Below are positions 44,353-57,034 of a stretch of 64,000 bases of DNA, one piece after another. Positions within the stretch are counted from its first letter, which is position 1. Each line of letters starts with the position of its first letter. Position numbers and translations under genes: made by a program. The stretch spans positions 1,019,998,514-1,020,062,513 of the forward strand of contig CM062804.1 of NCBI GenBank assembly GCA_031772625.1, in the 5' to 3' direction. The notes beneath the pieces are model-generated. The model made no database searches. It was not told the origin of the DNA and worked only from the letters and a program-made list of their open reading frames with translations. This DNA comes from Pinus tabuliformis (taxonomy: Eukaryota > Streptophyta > Pinopsida > Pinales > Pinaceae).

Positions 44353-46261
44353 TGTTTGGTCAATTTAGTGCCCTAAATTGCTCTACATAAATTATTAATC
44401 CGGGTATCGTAAACTAATGAAGTGTAGTGCACTATATGTGCTAGATGACCCTTCTTACTTCAGTGTTTTTGAGTTTTATGTTGTTTTGGGGTTTTGATCC
44501 TTTAATCCCTAATGATTTACAATGCACTTAACAAAAATATTAAATCTACTTCTGCTAAAGAAATGAAATGAGGACTAAGAGTGCTTTAAGTCAAATTTGG
44601 AAGTAAAGTTAACCAAGAAAATGAAAACAGAGTTTCTATTTCTACTCTGATTATTGTTTCCAAATCATGAACTAAAAGAACTTAAGAGTGAAATTGCAAC
44701 TACTATCTAATCAATTACAAAACCAAGGCTAAATGAAATATTAAAACTGAAAGTGAAATTGCAGCTATCTATGATGGAAATAAAACTAAAATGAAATATT
44801 GAAACTAAAAATGAGATTACAACTACTGTTTAGTCTATTGCAGAATCAAAACTTAATGAAAAACTAAAAATGAAATTGCATCAAAACTAAATGAAAGACT
44901 AAGACTGGAAATGAAATTGCAACTAATCTACTATGGAAACTAAACGAAGTGCTTAGTTACTTTGCTTCACTATTTTGGGAGAACAACCTCCTTGTGATAA
45001 CATTTTGAGGAATTATATACTTCATCATTCTAAGAGAATACAAAAAAGCAGAAAAGACTCATTACATAAATGAAGTATTCAACCACTTGGTTTAAGATGA
45101 ACAGTCAACCAAAAGGGCTTTTTAGAAACATTCACTTACAATATGAGTCACTAAACTAGTAATAAAATGACAAGACAGTAATGGCACTGATCAATTTTAA
45201 TTAAAAATCTAAAGACTAATGAAATGGAAAATGAAATAAATTACTCTACACTATTGAACTCAACTTCAAGCTACTGTTAAGAATCTGAAAAGAAATTAAA
45301 CCAAAAGAACTATTTTGTACTGAAATAAGCTATTCTACGTTAGTAGGAAAATGAAAAAGATTGCATTATGAACAAGGTTAGAAAATGGTTATAAACATCA
45401 TGGAAAAAACATAGTGAATTTACAATTCAACTATGAAAGACAAAGAAAAAATGAAATGTAACCTTAGCCAGCGCAGGGGCCCTCTGCAACTGCTCAGGTT
45501 ATATGTAGTTAATCAACACTCCAACAAATGCTTTCAGATATCCATGAAACACACAGTCTTCATATTAAAAATAGAGAATGAGTTCTCAAAATTATAGAGC
45601 GGTAATCTGAACTTAACACGTGAAAAAATTCCAACTGGTTCTGTGTTCTTCACACGGGTATTTATAGAGAAATTATACAACTGCTTTATGGAGAAAAATA
45701 AGCTACAACAAAACATGTAGGCAGACAAGTACACAAAATTCTCTTCTTTGGTTGCTGGAGACATAAATCTAAGGTGAGGGCTGTTGGATTTAGTTTGCAC
45801 AGATGGCTGATGAAGTTTGTGGCTTCAGGAAGTTGTTTCAGATCCCATCACTATGAAACATGTACAAAATATAGTCCTTTTTGCCTTAGGTCTCTACGTT
45901 TGACTTTCTTTTGACCGGAGTCTTCCTTGTTGACCTGGGCTAGATGAATAGGACACTATCCATGCCATGATGTTTTCCAAGCTGCCCATGTAGTTATTTC
46001 CTCCTTCTAACACCTAGAACCTGTAAAAGAATGGAAGTATTTGCAGAACAACCGATTAGCTGCAGAATAGGTTGTGCTCTGTAGCTAAAAGTTAAAAACT
46101 TATTCAAACATCAAACATAAAAGTATAACATGTAAATCACTAAAATGTTCTCATTAAGGCAATGTATAATGGTTATTTATGATAAGAATGCATTTCTTCA
46201 TGGAAAAAAAAAGGAGGGATGAGAAAAGTTGCTAAGGAAAGGGAATTTTTTAGACTCAACA
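44353..46261 (-). repeat. 3' LTR of the Athila element
   Basis: Begins TGTTTGGTCAATTTAGTG and ends GACTCAACA in plus coordinates. It pairs with 60951-62861. A TATA box (CTATAAATA, minus) lies near 45658. Confidence 0.93.
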
Positions 46262-46320
46262 TACACCACTACAAGACTATTGCATGTCCCCATGCAATCA
46301 AAATTGTGAACTTCCTCCTC

Positions 46321-48285
46321 CTACTGCATTTGTTCTGATACTTCAGCCAAAACATCCAACTTCCTCTTCTTGCTTTTCTTTGCACCAACTGCCATCCTTG
46401 GCTTCCTCATGAGAAATCTGTACTTGAGGTTAATAAGTGCCCTGTTTAGCTTCTTATTATTCCTTTTTAGTTTTCTGTTCTTCTTGTGCCATAAACCCAA
46501 GTGAAGCATAATGTTGTCATGGATAATCTTATCCAACTTATTTTGTTCTTTTAAGGCTTCATTTTCTCTTTGGATGTGTCTGTTCAGAACTTCTAGCTCA
46601 TAGATCTCCTGTTTAAGTGAGCTAGTTAAAGTTTCTTGTGAGGTGGCAGGCTGCTCTGGATTAGCTGAAGTCCCTGGGTCTACTGATGTACTCTTTTTCT
46701 CCAATGACTCTATGTAGTCATAGATTTGTTGTTGGATTGGATCAATGCCAGGAGAAACTCTTCTTGGGCTGCCCTCAAAGTTATGTGGAGGAGAGTTCTA
46801 TGGGCTTTGCTCATATGGAATATTATCAGGGGACTGAGTTGGAGTTTCTTCCTCCAAATTTATAAATTGGGCCTCTTTTGATTTTGCCTTCTTCACTTTG
46901 CCCCTAAGCCTAGAACTCCTCCTCAAGTTTTGGAAGCCTAAGGTTTCTTCTTCTGTATCCTTTTTCCTCTTTCCTTTCTCTTTATCTTCCTTGATCTGTT
47001 CCTTGATTTTGATTAATCTTTCAGAAATCAGTTGTTCATCCTCTTTAGGTGATGAAGGTTTAGGAATATCCTTGTGAATTTCTTCAACCTTTTCTTTCAT
47101 TTTTCTCCTCTGCTTAGTCTGCTTTTTGATCTCTGTTAATTTCTCAGAGATTGGTTCTTCTTCATCATTTTTCTGTGCTGAAGTTTCAGGGGTGCTTTGA
47201 ATGGTGAGACTGGTCTTCCTTCTCCTACTTCTTTTAACAGGACTTCCCTCAGACAAATCTGGAGCATCTTGGAAGAAATTCCTTACCAAAAAGTCCTCCC
47301 ATGTATCCCCTACATTTCTCAAATGAAATTCAACTAAAATCTTCACTAGTCCATGGTGATATAGAGTGGTTTCTATTGATTCAACTTTCTTCTGAACATT
47401 AGTTGCCATTCTTCTCAAACTATTCAACAGGAAAAATGGAATATTGAGGGTTCCATTCTCTAGAAAATTCATTAACACTCATATATGATACACATACATA
47501 GAACCAAACCTCCCTTCGCCTGTAATAAACTTTTGCAGAATTAACAACATGCTACTCCATTTGTTTTTAAGTGCAGAGATTATAATCCATTTTCTAAAAA
47601 CTAAAGTGTCCATACCTGGATTTTTAAGAATGACCTTCCAGGATTCATCATGAAACTCTTTTTTCTTAAACCACCTTTCTCCTAGCCTTGGGAGTTTTGT
47701 TGCTTCAGCTATAAAGGACTCAATAACTGCAAATTTGATGTCACCTATTTCCACTTCCATTCCATCAAATGACCTGGCAAAGGATTTAGTGATTTCCTTA
47801 AGGTAACTGTTGAATTTTTTAATGAAACACAATCAACTAGCCTTATGTAACATTCCCTTCAGCTGTGGATAACCCTCCATGTACTTCACCCCTATGGGTT
47901 CAGTTGTAACAATGAGCCCCATAACTTCTGTTCTCGGCTTCTCTTCAAAATTTCTCTCACTGTATAAGAAATGGAATGATTGCGTAAAGAGGACTGTGGA
48001 CTGTGTATATAGAAACAAAACGACTATGGATATGGAAACAGAATGATAGAGTATATGGAAGCAGAATGACCGGAAATAGAATGACCGTGAATATGAAACA
48101 AAATGCCTATATGTATGGAATATATGGAAATAGAGTAGCTGTACACGTAAAATATGTGAAAACATAGTGATTGTATACACAAAGTATATGAAAACAGAGT
48201 GACTGTATGCACAAAGAGGCTGCGTAAGTATGAGAGAAAAACTTAGTGTAATAAATGAACAATCAGGGTTTGAAGAGTCGTACAT
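46321..48285 (-). pseudogene. Athila third ORF (post-integrase), broken
   Basis: Minus frames 47832-47479, 47478-46798 and 46704-46321 read as one protein broken by stops. Its N-terminal globular part includes FDGMEVEIGDIKFAVIESFI, EATKLPRLGERWFKKKEF and GEGRFGSMYVYHI, a pattern I recognise from extra ORFs of plant Athila-like elements (sometimes called env-like). A Lys/Glu-rich middle follows (KRSRRRKTS, SSRLRGKVKKAK, likely nuclear-localising), then a coiled-coil/basic tail (RKLKRNNKKLNRAL, KKSKKRKLD). No transmembrane segment is evident in this part; the hydrophobic frame at 47833-48285 is translated minisatellite and is probably not protein. Function unknown. Confidence 0.6.
47985..48230. 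repeat. Degenerate minisatellite in Athila
   Basis: Units of about 20-30 bp built on TATATGGAAACAGAATGACTGTATA recur with many substitutions. They lie just upstream (in element direction) of the third ORF. Confidence 0.7.
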
Positions 48286-49199
48286 AGATAGGTCATGTTG
48301 TTAATCTAACCATTAATAGGTGTAGCTGTAGAAGTCCGTGTTAAGTACGAGTCATGGAGTTTAAAATGGAGATTAGTTATGAAGGCATCATTGGACCGTT
48401 TGGCATTGAAGATGGAAGATATGGTGGAGACATCATGGCAGTCAAATCACATAATGATCAATCAAGGAGACATGTGATCATATATGTTATACAAGTTTAT
48501 GTTTTTGAATTTCTTTTTGAAATAAGTTTTTGTATTTTACCTTTGGAACCTTACCTTCCGCTTGCTAATATTTTGATGTTTGCTTCCACAGGTGCTTTAG
48601 GCATGACTAGTCTTCAAAGTTGTTTTCTTTTCAATTACCTGCATATAAGATTTTATTATGAACCGGCCTCTTTGTGCTTGGATTGATAATCAAACTGTTG
48701 TTGCAGAATCAGATTAGCTGCAGAACAAGATCAGCTATGGAATGGGACCAGCTGCAGAACGTGGAAACAGCTGTAGAATATAAAACAGAGAGTAAAGTAT
48801 GGCATATGAATGAATGAATTTGAAATGGTTTTGTCAGTGAAAATATGACAAGATGATAAATGAAAAATGGCGATGAAAGAAATGCTAAAAACGGAAAAAT
48901 TTATTGGTGAAATATGGCAATGGAATGAAGTGAAACTGTAAAAGTAAAACAGAATGAAATGAGATGAGACAATGAATTTTGCAGAATGCAGAGTGAGTCA
49001 CCACTTTTTTCAGAAAATAAATGGAAAATATAGGGTGTCAGAAGCTTCTAATTTTCACCCTGTATTTTTTGAATAAGCATGCCAATCAGTGATTGGTTTC
49101 AACCTTATACCATTTTTTTTTAGATAAGAAAAACAAAGACTAATTTGGTGGAGAAAAATGATTCTTCTTCACCAACTTAATTTCAGAATTGTTCTGGAA
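48231..49199 (-). other. Athila spacer between integrase and third ORF
   Basis: Non-coding. At 48700-48790 it carries repeated AGCTGCAGAA-like strings that also occur at the LTR ends (46030-46090, 62625-62690). The rest is A-rich with GAAATG-type units. Confidence 0.5.
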
Positions 49200-49442
49200 T
49201 ATCTTGATGAACTCCTCCTTTGAGATTGGTTTTTGATATATTTTCAATCTATGAGCATTCACAAGAAGAGGAGTTTGACTTTCATCTATTGTTCTAATCC
49301 TCACTGCTCCATTACTGAAAACTTTTTCAATCTCATATGGCCCAAGCCAATGAGTTTGAAATTTCCCTTGAAAATATTTAAACTTTGAATCAAATAATAG
49401 TGCCCAATATCCCTCTTGAAACTTCTTGTCCTTGATGTATTT
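49200..49442 (-). pseudogene. Athila integrase C-terminal domain
   Basis: Reads GKFQTHWLGPYEIEKVF, NGAVRIRTIDES, VNAHRLKIY, the typical Athila integrase tail. It is cut at 49442 by the chromovirus; the rest lies at 55289-55942. Confidence 0.8.
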
Positions 49443-49775
49443 TGTTATAAAACCAGCTCAAGAAAAGATGGAAAAGATAGATCAATGCCTTAGAATTCAG
49501 CCTCTTCGAGGGGGCAACCTCCTTTACATTACATAAATGAACAATTCTTGGATGATTCAAATGACAAAACCTCCTTTCTATATATAGGAGTCTAAGGAGT
49601 CACAATATAATCCAGCCGACCTAACAATAATAATATAAAGCCACAAAAATAACAATAGAGGGATTCTATGGGGCACAGAAATAACAATATGGGGGTAATA
49701 GGGGCACAACAATATAAATAAGGGGTATAACTATAATATTAATGGGGTAACCACTAGTATTATAGGGACCCAACA
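49443..49775 (-). repeat. 3' LTR of the chromovirus
   Basis: TGTTATAAAACCAGC to GGGACCCAACA. It pairs with 54951-55283. Confidence 0.97.
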
Positions 49776-49790
49776 TGCCCCTCTCCTTCA
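49776..49790 (-). other. Polypurine tract of the chromovirus
   Basis: Minus strand GAAGGAGAGGGGCA directly precedes the 3' LTR start TGTTGGGTCCC. Confidence 0.7.
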
Positions 49791-49804
49791 AAAAAGTGTT
49801 GTCC

Positions 49805-50287
49805 TCAACGCTTGAGTAATTCTGGATACTTCTGCATAAAATTCTCATCCTCCCATGTGGAATCTTCAGCGGATAAGTTCTTCCACTTGATAAGATACTC
49901 TGAAATTGATCGATTTCGTAGCTGTCGAGTTCTTGTTTCTGTGACTGCTTCCGGTTCCAATATAATTTTTCCTTCCTCGTCAAGTTTTGGCAATATTGTT
50001 TGAATTGGGAGCTTGTCGCCTATAACCTTCTTTAAACATGAAACATGGAAAACTGGGTGCAATCGAGAAGCTGCAGGAAACTCCAATTTGTATGCCATAG
50101 TACCAATCTTTTGCAACACCTTGTATGGACCATAATACTTTGGTGATAGTTTATTATCCTTCTTAGCTTGCTTTAGGGACATTTGCTTATATGGTTGTAG
50201 CCGTAGGAATACCCAATCACCTACATGAAAACTTCTTTCACTGCGATGTTGATCTGCATGTTGTTTCATTCTATTTTGTGCCAACAC
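49805..50287 (-). pseudogene. Chromovirus integrase tail with chromodomain
   Basis: 160-codon minus frame: GDWVFLRLQPYKQ, GPYKVLQKIG (GPY/F module), HPVFHVSCLKK, then chromodomain ISEYLIKWKNLSAEDSTWED at the C-terminus. Chromodomains direct insertion to marked chromatin. It is separated from the integrase core by a stop near 50343. Confidence 0.88.
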
Positions 50288-51396
50288 CAGGTTATCCTTT
50301 AAGAGTTGGAGGACTTGTTGTTGATGTTCGATGTGATGTTCTTAGAATTTTCTCTTAAATATGATGTGATGGATGGTGGTTGATACCGATAAAGTGCCAT
50401 AAATGGGGTCATTTTTGTTGCTGTATGGAAGGAAGTGTTATACCACCATTCAGCCAGAGGCAACCATTTGACCCATTGTCTCTGTTTATCAGATACAAAG
50501 CAACGAAGATATCCTTCTAAACATTTGTTTACTATCTCAGTTTGCCCATCAGATTGAGGATGATAAGATGAGCTATGAGCTAACTGAGTACCAAGACAAG
50601 AAAATAATTATGTCCAAAAGTTTCCAGTGAAAATGGGATCTCTGTCACTTACAATAATCTTTGGGTTTCCATGTAGCTTTTGAACTGTTTCCATAAATGC
50701 AGTAGAAACTGTACTAGCTTTAAATGGGTGTGATAATGCACAAAAGTGTGCATACTTGGTAAGTCTGTCAACTACCACCATGATGGCACTCTTTCCCTCA
50801 GACTTGGGTAAACCTGTTATAAAATCCATTGAAACCTCCTCCCAACGTTGGCTTGGAATGGATAAAGGTTGTAATAGACCCGGTGTCTTAATTGTTTCAA
50901 CTTTATTTTGTTGGCAAACCAAACATTCTGCCACAAACTTTTGAATATCTGATTTAAGGCCATCCCAAAAAAATTCCTTCTTAACCCTGTGGTAAGTTTT
51001 TAAAAATCCTGAGTGCCCTCCTAAGGGAGAAGTGTGCAATTCCATAAGAATCTTTTGTTTTAGCTGGGAATTCTTACAGAGGTATAAGCGATCTTTGTAC
51101 CATAACGAATCATTTTGCCAGCTAAATGTATCAGAAGTATTGGAATCTTGTTGTAGCTTTCGAATAAGTGCCCACACTTCTTCGTCATTCTTCCATTCCT
51201 CCCTTGCTTCGTTTATCCAATCTGGTTGGATAATAGAAATGGCACACAACAATGCTTCCACATCCTCATCCTTTCTTGAGAGTGCATCTGCCACCACATT
51301 TTGCTTCCCTTTTTTGTAGATGATTTCAAAGTCATAACCCAACATCTTTGTGACCCACTTTTGTTGCTCTTCAGAGGATAATCTTTGTTCTAAAAA
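50288..51396 (-). pseudogene. Chromovirus RNase H end and integrase core
   Basis: Continues the gag-pol frame after a TAA at about 51396: MLGYDFEIIYKKGKQNVVADALSR (RNase H end), integrase HHCC (HTSPLGGHSGF...CLVCQQNK), MDFITGLPK (first Asp, near 50830) and SDRDPIFTGNFW (second Asp, near 50640), then a TAA. The third acidic residue lies in SYHPQSDGQTE further down, in frame but after that stop. Confidence 0.88.
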
Positions 51397-54213
51397 TTAT
51401 TTAAGGCTATCATGATCCCTTTTTACCTTGAAGTGTCTTCCCATTAGGTAGGGTCGCCATTTCTTAAGTGCATGGAGTATTGCCAACATTTCCTTCTCAT
51501 AAATAGCTTTGCTTAAAAACTTTCCCTTGATTGGACGACTTTCAAAAGCAATGGGTCTTTCATCTTGCATTAGAACAGCACCAATTCCATTTCCTAAAGC
51601 ATCACATTCCACAATAAAGGTTTTTGTGAAGTCCGGCGTAGCTAAGACCGGTGCTTGGCACATTCCCTCTTTAAGATGTTCAAAGGCCTTTGTTGCTTGC
51701 GCAGTCCATGAAAATGAATCTTTCTTCAATAATGTTGTTAGAGGTGCTGTTATTCTCCCATAATTCTTAACAAACTTGCGATAATAACCTGTCAACCCAA
51801 GAAATCCTCGCAGATGTTTTATGGATGTGGGGATTTTCCATTCCTTAATGGCTTTAATTTTGCTAGGGTCTACCTTAACTCCTTCATGAGATACAATATG
51901 ACCCAAATATTCCACCTCCTGGACTCCAAAGAAACATTTGGATCTTTTTGCATATAATTGTTTCTCCTCCAATAGTTGTAGCACCCTGTCAACATGTTCA
52001 ACATGATCCTTCCAAGACTTGTTGTAGATTAGTATATCATCAAAAAATACTAACACAAATTTTCTAAGGAATGGTTTGAAAATTGAATTCATCAAACCTT
52101 GAAATGTTGAAGGTGCATTGGTAAGGAGAAAAGGCATGACCAAAAATTCATAATGACCCTCATGAGTTCTAAATGCCATTTTCGGAATGTCTTCAATCTT
52201 CATTCTGATTTGATGATATCCCGAATGAAGATCCAACTTGGTGAAGTAAATTGATCCATGCAATTCATCCAGTAATTCATCAATGACAGGAATGGGGAAC
52301 TTATCTTTAATAGTGAGCTTGTTGAGCTCCCTATAATCCGGACACATGCGCCATGATCCATCCTTCTTGTGCACCAATACTACTGGAGTTGAGAAAGAAC
52401 TTTGACTCGGTTGAATTATACCAGCCTCTAGCGTTTCTGCAACCATACGTTCAATTTCACTTTTTTGGACATAGGGATATCTGTACGGCCTGATGTTTGG
52501 AGGAACACTTCCTGGAATCAGATGAATAGCATGATCATGATCACGCATAGGTGGGAGACCTTTGGGAGTCTCAAATACCTTGGAATGATTGTCCAGGACT
52601 TTTTGGAGACCTAGAGAAATAGATGATTCCAATGTGGAAACATCTAGCGAACATAATTGTGCAATTACACCTCTTTGCTCCTTTTTTAGAAGCTTTGTCA
52701 TGCCATTAGAGCTTATTATCTTTCCTGGTTTCCCTGCAATACCCCTTAATTCAACTTCCTTTCCTTCCGTAGAAAATTTGATGAAAAGTTCTTGAAAATT
52801 AAAAGCTATTGTACCCAAGGATTGTAGCCATTGGACTCCTAGTACAACATCAGCACCTCCCATTGGAATGGAAAGCATTGGGCTAGTCAAAACATATTCT
52901 CCCATGGATAGCTTGATATTATGGCACTTTCCAGAGCAATTTATTATTCCTCCATTTACAATCATCACTTGACACTCTGGTGCTGGATATAGGAAGCAAT
53001 TCAATTCTTTTGCTACCCTACAATGAATAAAATTGTGGGTGCTTCCTGAATCAATCAACACTATTAACTTTTTCTTCTTGATTTGTCCTTCTATCTTGAT
53101 GGTTTGAGGAGTGGTAATTCCCGCCAATGCATTACAATATATGGTCGAATTTATTTGTTCTTCATCTAGGATTTGTTCTTGGAATATATCCTCTTCTTTT
53201 GACCTTTCTTGCTCCTTTTCTTCTTCCTCTTCACAATCTATGTAGAATAATTTCTTCTCAGCACACTTATGACCTTTTGTGTATTTGCTATCACAATTGT
53301 AACAAAGCCCTTTTGCTCTTTTTTCTTCCAATTTGTGTGGTGTCAACCTTGTAGGTTGTGGAAGACTATGGGCAACAACACTTCCGTCTTTATAGTTGTG
53401 AGTGGTATGCTTCCTAGTTGCCATAATTTTGCTTTCCATTTTTCTTGCTAACCTGAATGCCTTCTCTAATGAATCAGGTTCCCAAAGGCGAACATCATGT
53501 TGGATATTATCCTTTAAAGACCCTATGAACACATCAACCCTATGCTCCTCTGGAATATCTTTTACCCTTATGTTCAATTTTTGGAACTCCTCAATGTGCT
53601 CCATTATTGAACCCTTTTGTTTGAGACTTATCAATTGGCTAAAAAAAGTGTTGCTTTTTGTATCCTCATAATGTGCTATCAATTCTTCCGTAAAAATTGC
53701 CCAAGTGATAAATTGTTTACGAGAACAAAGCCATTGATACCATACAAACTGATTTGGTTCCAAATATACAGTTGCCATACGTACCTTTTGTGCGTTTTGC
53801 ACATTATTGAGATCGAAGAATTGCTCCATCTGTAATATCCATGTGGCGGGATCCTTGCCATCAAACTTCCTCATATCGATTTTTGGAATATGGTGATTCT
53901 TCGATCCAAAATTAGCATCTGTGGAATCATGTTTAACATTTCTTTTGTTCTCATCATGAGTTTCCTTTACTACCTTTTCACCATTAGTAAGTATTTCTTG
54001 TAGAAAATTTGTCAAATTTGTCTTCAAATCTGCCATGCCTGTCTTCAAATTTGTGTTCAAATCTATCTTCAAATTGTCCATCTTAGCTTCCATGCCATTT
54101 ATCTTAGCTTCCACGCCATTTATCTTAGCATCTGTTAACTTTTTTGAGCGTGACATTTGTTGCACTTGTTCTTGTAATTTTGATATATTGTAGCATTTCT
54201 TCCTCTTCTTCAT
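51397..54213 (-). pseudogene. Chromovirus gag-protease-RT-RNase H
   Basis: 938-codon minus frame. Coiled-coil start with repeated AKINGMEAKMDNLK; gag core MRKFDGKDPATWILQMEQFF; zinc knuckle CYNCDSKYTKGHKC (about residue 305); protease LIDSGSTHNFI (about 388, DSG); RT VLVHKKDGSWRMCPDYR (about 610) and FFDDILIYN (about 723); RNase H FIVECDALGNGIGAVL (about 865). Ends DHDSLK-stop, one codon from the continuing frame. All visible catalytic residues are intact, so the stops are the main defects. Confidence 0.92.
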
Positions 54214-54936
54214 GAGTCATGATAGAGCTTTCAGGTTCCTTACTAGGTGTTTGCATTTTCTTTCCTCAGGGAATTAGTTACCGATAATAATGCTCTACTA
54301 TGCCCTTTGAATTCCTTCAAAATAAATTTTCAAACCAAGCTTAAGCAAAAATTTAAAAAAATCTACACACTTTTTTTCACTTTGTAGGAGCTCGATATTG
54401 CCTCTGATGTATCTTTGTACTTTCCAATCATCTAGTTCTAAATTTGTGACCTGTAGTATCTCTCTGTGTCCTCTTTCCAATGCCACCAGTCTGATCCAAA
54501 TTGGATTCTCCAAGAAAGATTTATGCACAATCTCCCAAGATGACCTGATTATAGACCTTTCCAGAAGAGCAAAGTTGTATGAAGTGCCATGTACAATTTT
54601 CGATATTTGGTTTTGAAAAATATATACAAGAAACTACAGTCCGTCCTATTTCTGTACCTTCTTACGAAATTTCAATCTGATTCCCAGAGAGAAAGTTATG
54701 ACAATTTTCCCCAGGTCACCTGTTTTGAATGTAATTCAGGAGTCTGCAAAAATACCAACTTCCTCAGATCATATCTCCGAAATATCGATCGAAAAGCTCT
54801 GAAATTCAGACCCAATGTTCAGCGCGATTTCTTCTCAAATGGGTTTCTTTTGTGACTTCTGAAACGTCACAGAAAAAAAGTTATAGCGAAAATGCCACGA
54901 TGACCTGTTTGGAGCAGCGAAACCCTAGAATCCAAA
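54214..54936 (-). other. Chromovirus leader
   Basis: Non-coding DNA between PBS and the gag start. Nothing else is seen. Confidence 0.6.
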
Positions 54937-54948
54937 GCTCTGGTACCA
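54937..54948 (-). other. Primer-binding site of the chromovirus
   Basis: Minus strand TGGTACCAGAGC, one base from the tRNA-Met type TGGTATCAGAGC, two bases after the 5' LTR. Confidence 0.8.
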
Positions 54949-54950
54949 AA

Positions 54951-55283
54951 TGTTATGAAACCAGCTCAAGAAAAGATAGAAAAGATAGATCAACGCCTTA
55001 GAATTCAACATCTTCGAGGGGGAAACCTCCTTTACATTACATAAATGAACAATTCTTGGATGATTCAAATGACAAAACCTCCTTTCTATATATAGGAGTA
55101 TAAGGAGTCACAATATAATCCAGCCGACCTAACAATAATAATATAAAGCCACAAAAATAACAATAGAGGGATTCTATGGGGCACATAAATAACAATATGG
55201 GGGTAATATGGGCACAAAAATATAAATAAGGGGTATAACTATAATATTAATGGGGTAATCACTAGTATTATAGGGACCCAACA
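54951..55283 (-). repeat. 5' LTR of the chromovirus
   Basis: TGTTATGAAACCAGC to GGGACCCAACA. A TATA-like CTATATATAG lies near 55086. Confidence 0.97.
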
Positions 55284-55288
55284 TATTT

Positions 55289-55942
55289 GTCATGCCATTT
55301 AGCCCTCTGTTGTTGGACTAGAACAGTCCTTTGAACTGCCTCTTGTCTTATTTCATAAAGTTCATTTAATTGCTGCAGTCTATGTCTTTGAGCTTCTGAT
55401 AAATCCATCCCCAACTGGAATACCATCTTGAAACTTTTGACTTGGAACTCTATAGGGAACAGGACTTATTTCCCATAAACAAGTTCATAGGGTGTAGTCT
55501 CTTTGTGTTCCTCCATGTAGTGCTATAGGCCCATAAGGCTTCAAGAAGCCTTTCTGCCCAATCTCTTCTATAGATGCACAGTCTTGGTGAGGATTCCTTC
55601 AATCACTTTATTTATAGACTCCACTTGACCATTTGCTTGTGGATGATAGTGAGTAGATTTCCTATGCTTGATTTTGTACTCCTCCATAAGCCTTTCCATC
55701 ATGTTGGATGTGAATTGAGATCCTTGATTTGTCACAATTTCTCTTGGAACACCAAAACGAGTAAAGATGTCCTCAAAAAGAAAACTAACTACAAATTTGT
55801 CGTTAGCAAAAAGTAATGCTTTGGCTTCTACCCATTTTGTGACATAATCAGTGCATACCAATATATACTTTTTCTACTTAGATGGAGGATTAATTGGTCC
55901 AATAAATTCTAAAGCCCATTTTTCAAAGGGTTCGATAAGTAC
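55289..55942 (-). pseudogene. Athila integrase core
   Basis: Reads WALEFIGPINPPSK, TDYVTKWVEAKAL, FGVPREIVTNQGSQFTSN, YHPQANGQVESINKV. The usual catalytic Asp residues are replaced: D-to-E in ALEFIG and D-to-N in TNQGSQF; the Glu of QVES is kept. Stops lie at several places. The 3' end is cut at 55289 by the chromovirus. Confidence 0.85.
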
Positions 55943-56866
55943 CTAAGTTTGTAATGGCATCTCATTTGAGGGAGTAGGTTTCCCTACCCTTTGGCAATTG
56001 TCGCACCTCCTGACATATTCTTTAGCATCTTTGAAGATGGATGGCCAATAATATCCTAAAGAAAGGATTTTATAGGTTGTCCTCTTATCAGCAAAGTGTC
56101 CACCACACAGATCATCATGACATGCTTTGAGAATATCAGGCATCTCATCTTCCCTGACACACCTTCTGATCATAAGATCTAGCCCTATTTTATACAATTT
56201 GTTAGTGATCCATGAATATCTTGCACTTTCTTGAATAATCTTTCTTTTCTCTCTAGGAAACAAACGTGAAGGTAACTTCCCTGTAACCAAGTAATTAGCA
56301 ACATTTGCAAACCAAGGAGTTTGAGTAGTTACTACAAAGAGATATTCATTAGGAAACTTATCTTCAATTGGAGAGTCTTCTTTGATATTCTGAATCCTGG
56401 ACAAGAAATCAACAACTGTGTTTTGTTTTCCAGGTCTATCTAGCATAGTAATGTTGAATTCTTGCGAAAGTAAAAACCATCTTGTAACTCTACCATTAGT
56501 AATAGGTTTATTCATCAAATATCTAATTTCAGAGTGATCTGTATGAACAAATGTTTCATAGCCTGTTATATAATGTTTGAACTTGTTAATTGCATGAACA
56601 ATAGCTAAGAATTCTTGTTCAGTCACAGTATAATTCAACTCAATGGGAATCAAATTCTTACTTGTATAGTAAATGGAATAAGGAATCAAACCTTTTTGTC
56701 CCAATACATCTCCCAGAGCTGTATCTGAAACATCTTTAGAAATATGGAAAGGAAGTTTCCAATTTGGTCCTCTTAAAATAGGTGCTTCAGAAATTTTTGC
56801 TTTCAAGGTTTCAAATGCTAGTTGGCAATCATGATTCCAACTAAATTCACAATCTTTTGTAAGCAA
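55943..56866 (-). pseudogene. Athila RNase H and integrase zinc finger
   Basis: 307-codon frame: LPFHISKDVSDTALGDVLGQ, NYTVTEQEFLAIVHAI, FVHTDHSEIRYLMNK, NTVVDFLSRI (usual Ala-Asp is VD), then the HHCC CHDDLCGGHFADKRT...CDNCQRVG. The first RNase H position reads SKDVSD, where related proteins have C-D-A-S-D. Confidence 0.88.
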
Positions 56867-57034
56867 TTTGAAGAATGGAGATGCTATTTTAGTGAAGTTT
56901 TCTATAAACCTTCTATAATATCCTGTAAATCCTAGAAAACTTCTAACATCCTTTTCACAACTTGGAATTGATAACTTAGAGATGAATTCAACTTTAGATT
57001 TGTCAACTTTAATCCCATCTCCTGAAATGTGATG

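Larger units (their letters stand above)
49443..55283 (-). mobile_element. Chromovirus (Ty3) nested in Athila
   Basis: 5841 bp; LTRs of 333 bp (49443-49775, 54951-55283) with about 11 mismatches by eye; target duplication TATTT (49438-49442, 55284-55288). PBS of tRNA-Met type, gag-pol on the minus strand and a C-terminal chromodomain. The small size and short LTRs suggest a Reina-like lineage, though Galadriel or CRM are not excluded. Three in-frame stops disable gag-pol. Confidence 0.95.

Noticed and set aside
47833-48285. Hydrophobic Tyr/Phe-rich frame resembling a membrane (envelope-like) segment
   Set aside because: It is the translation of a degenerate minisatellite and is separated by a stop from the third ORF.
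48354-48686. 110-codon plus-strand frame
   Set aside because: Antisense to Athila spacer DNA, with no recognisable domain; probably chance.
26681-54948. tRNA-like strings (TGGTATCAAAGC, TGGTACCAGAGC) as tRNA genes
   Set aside because: Only 12-18 nt match and each sits right after an LTR; they are primer-binding sites. No cloverleaf was seen.
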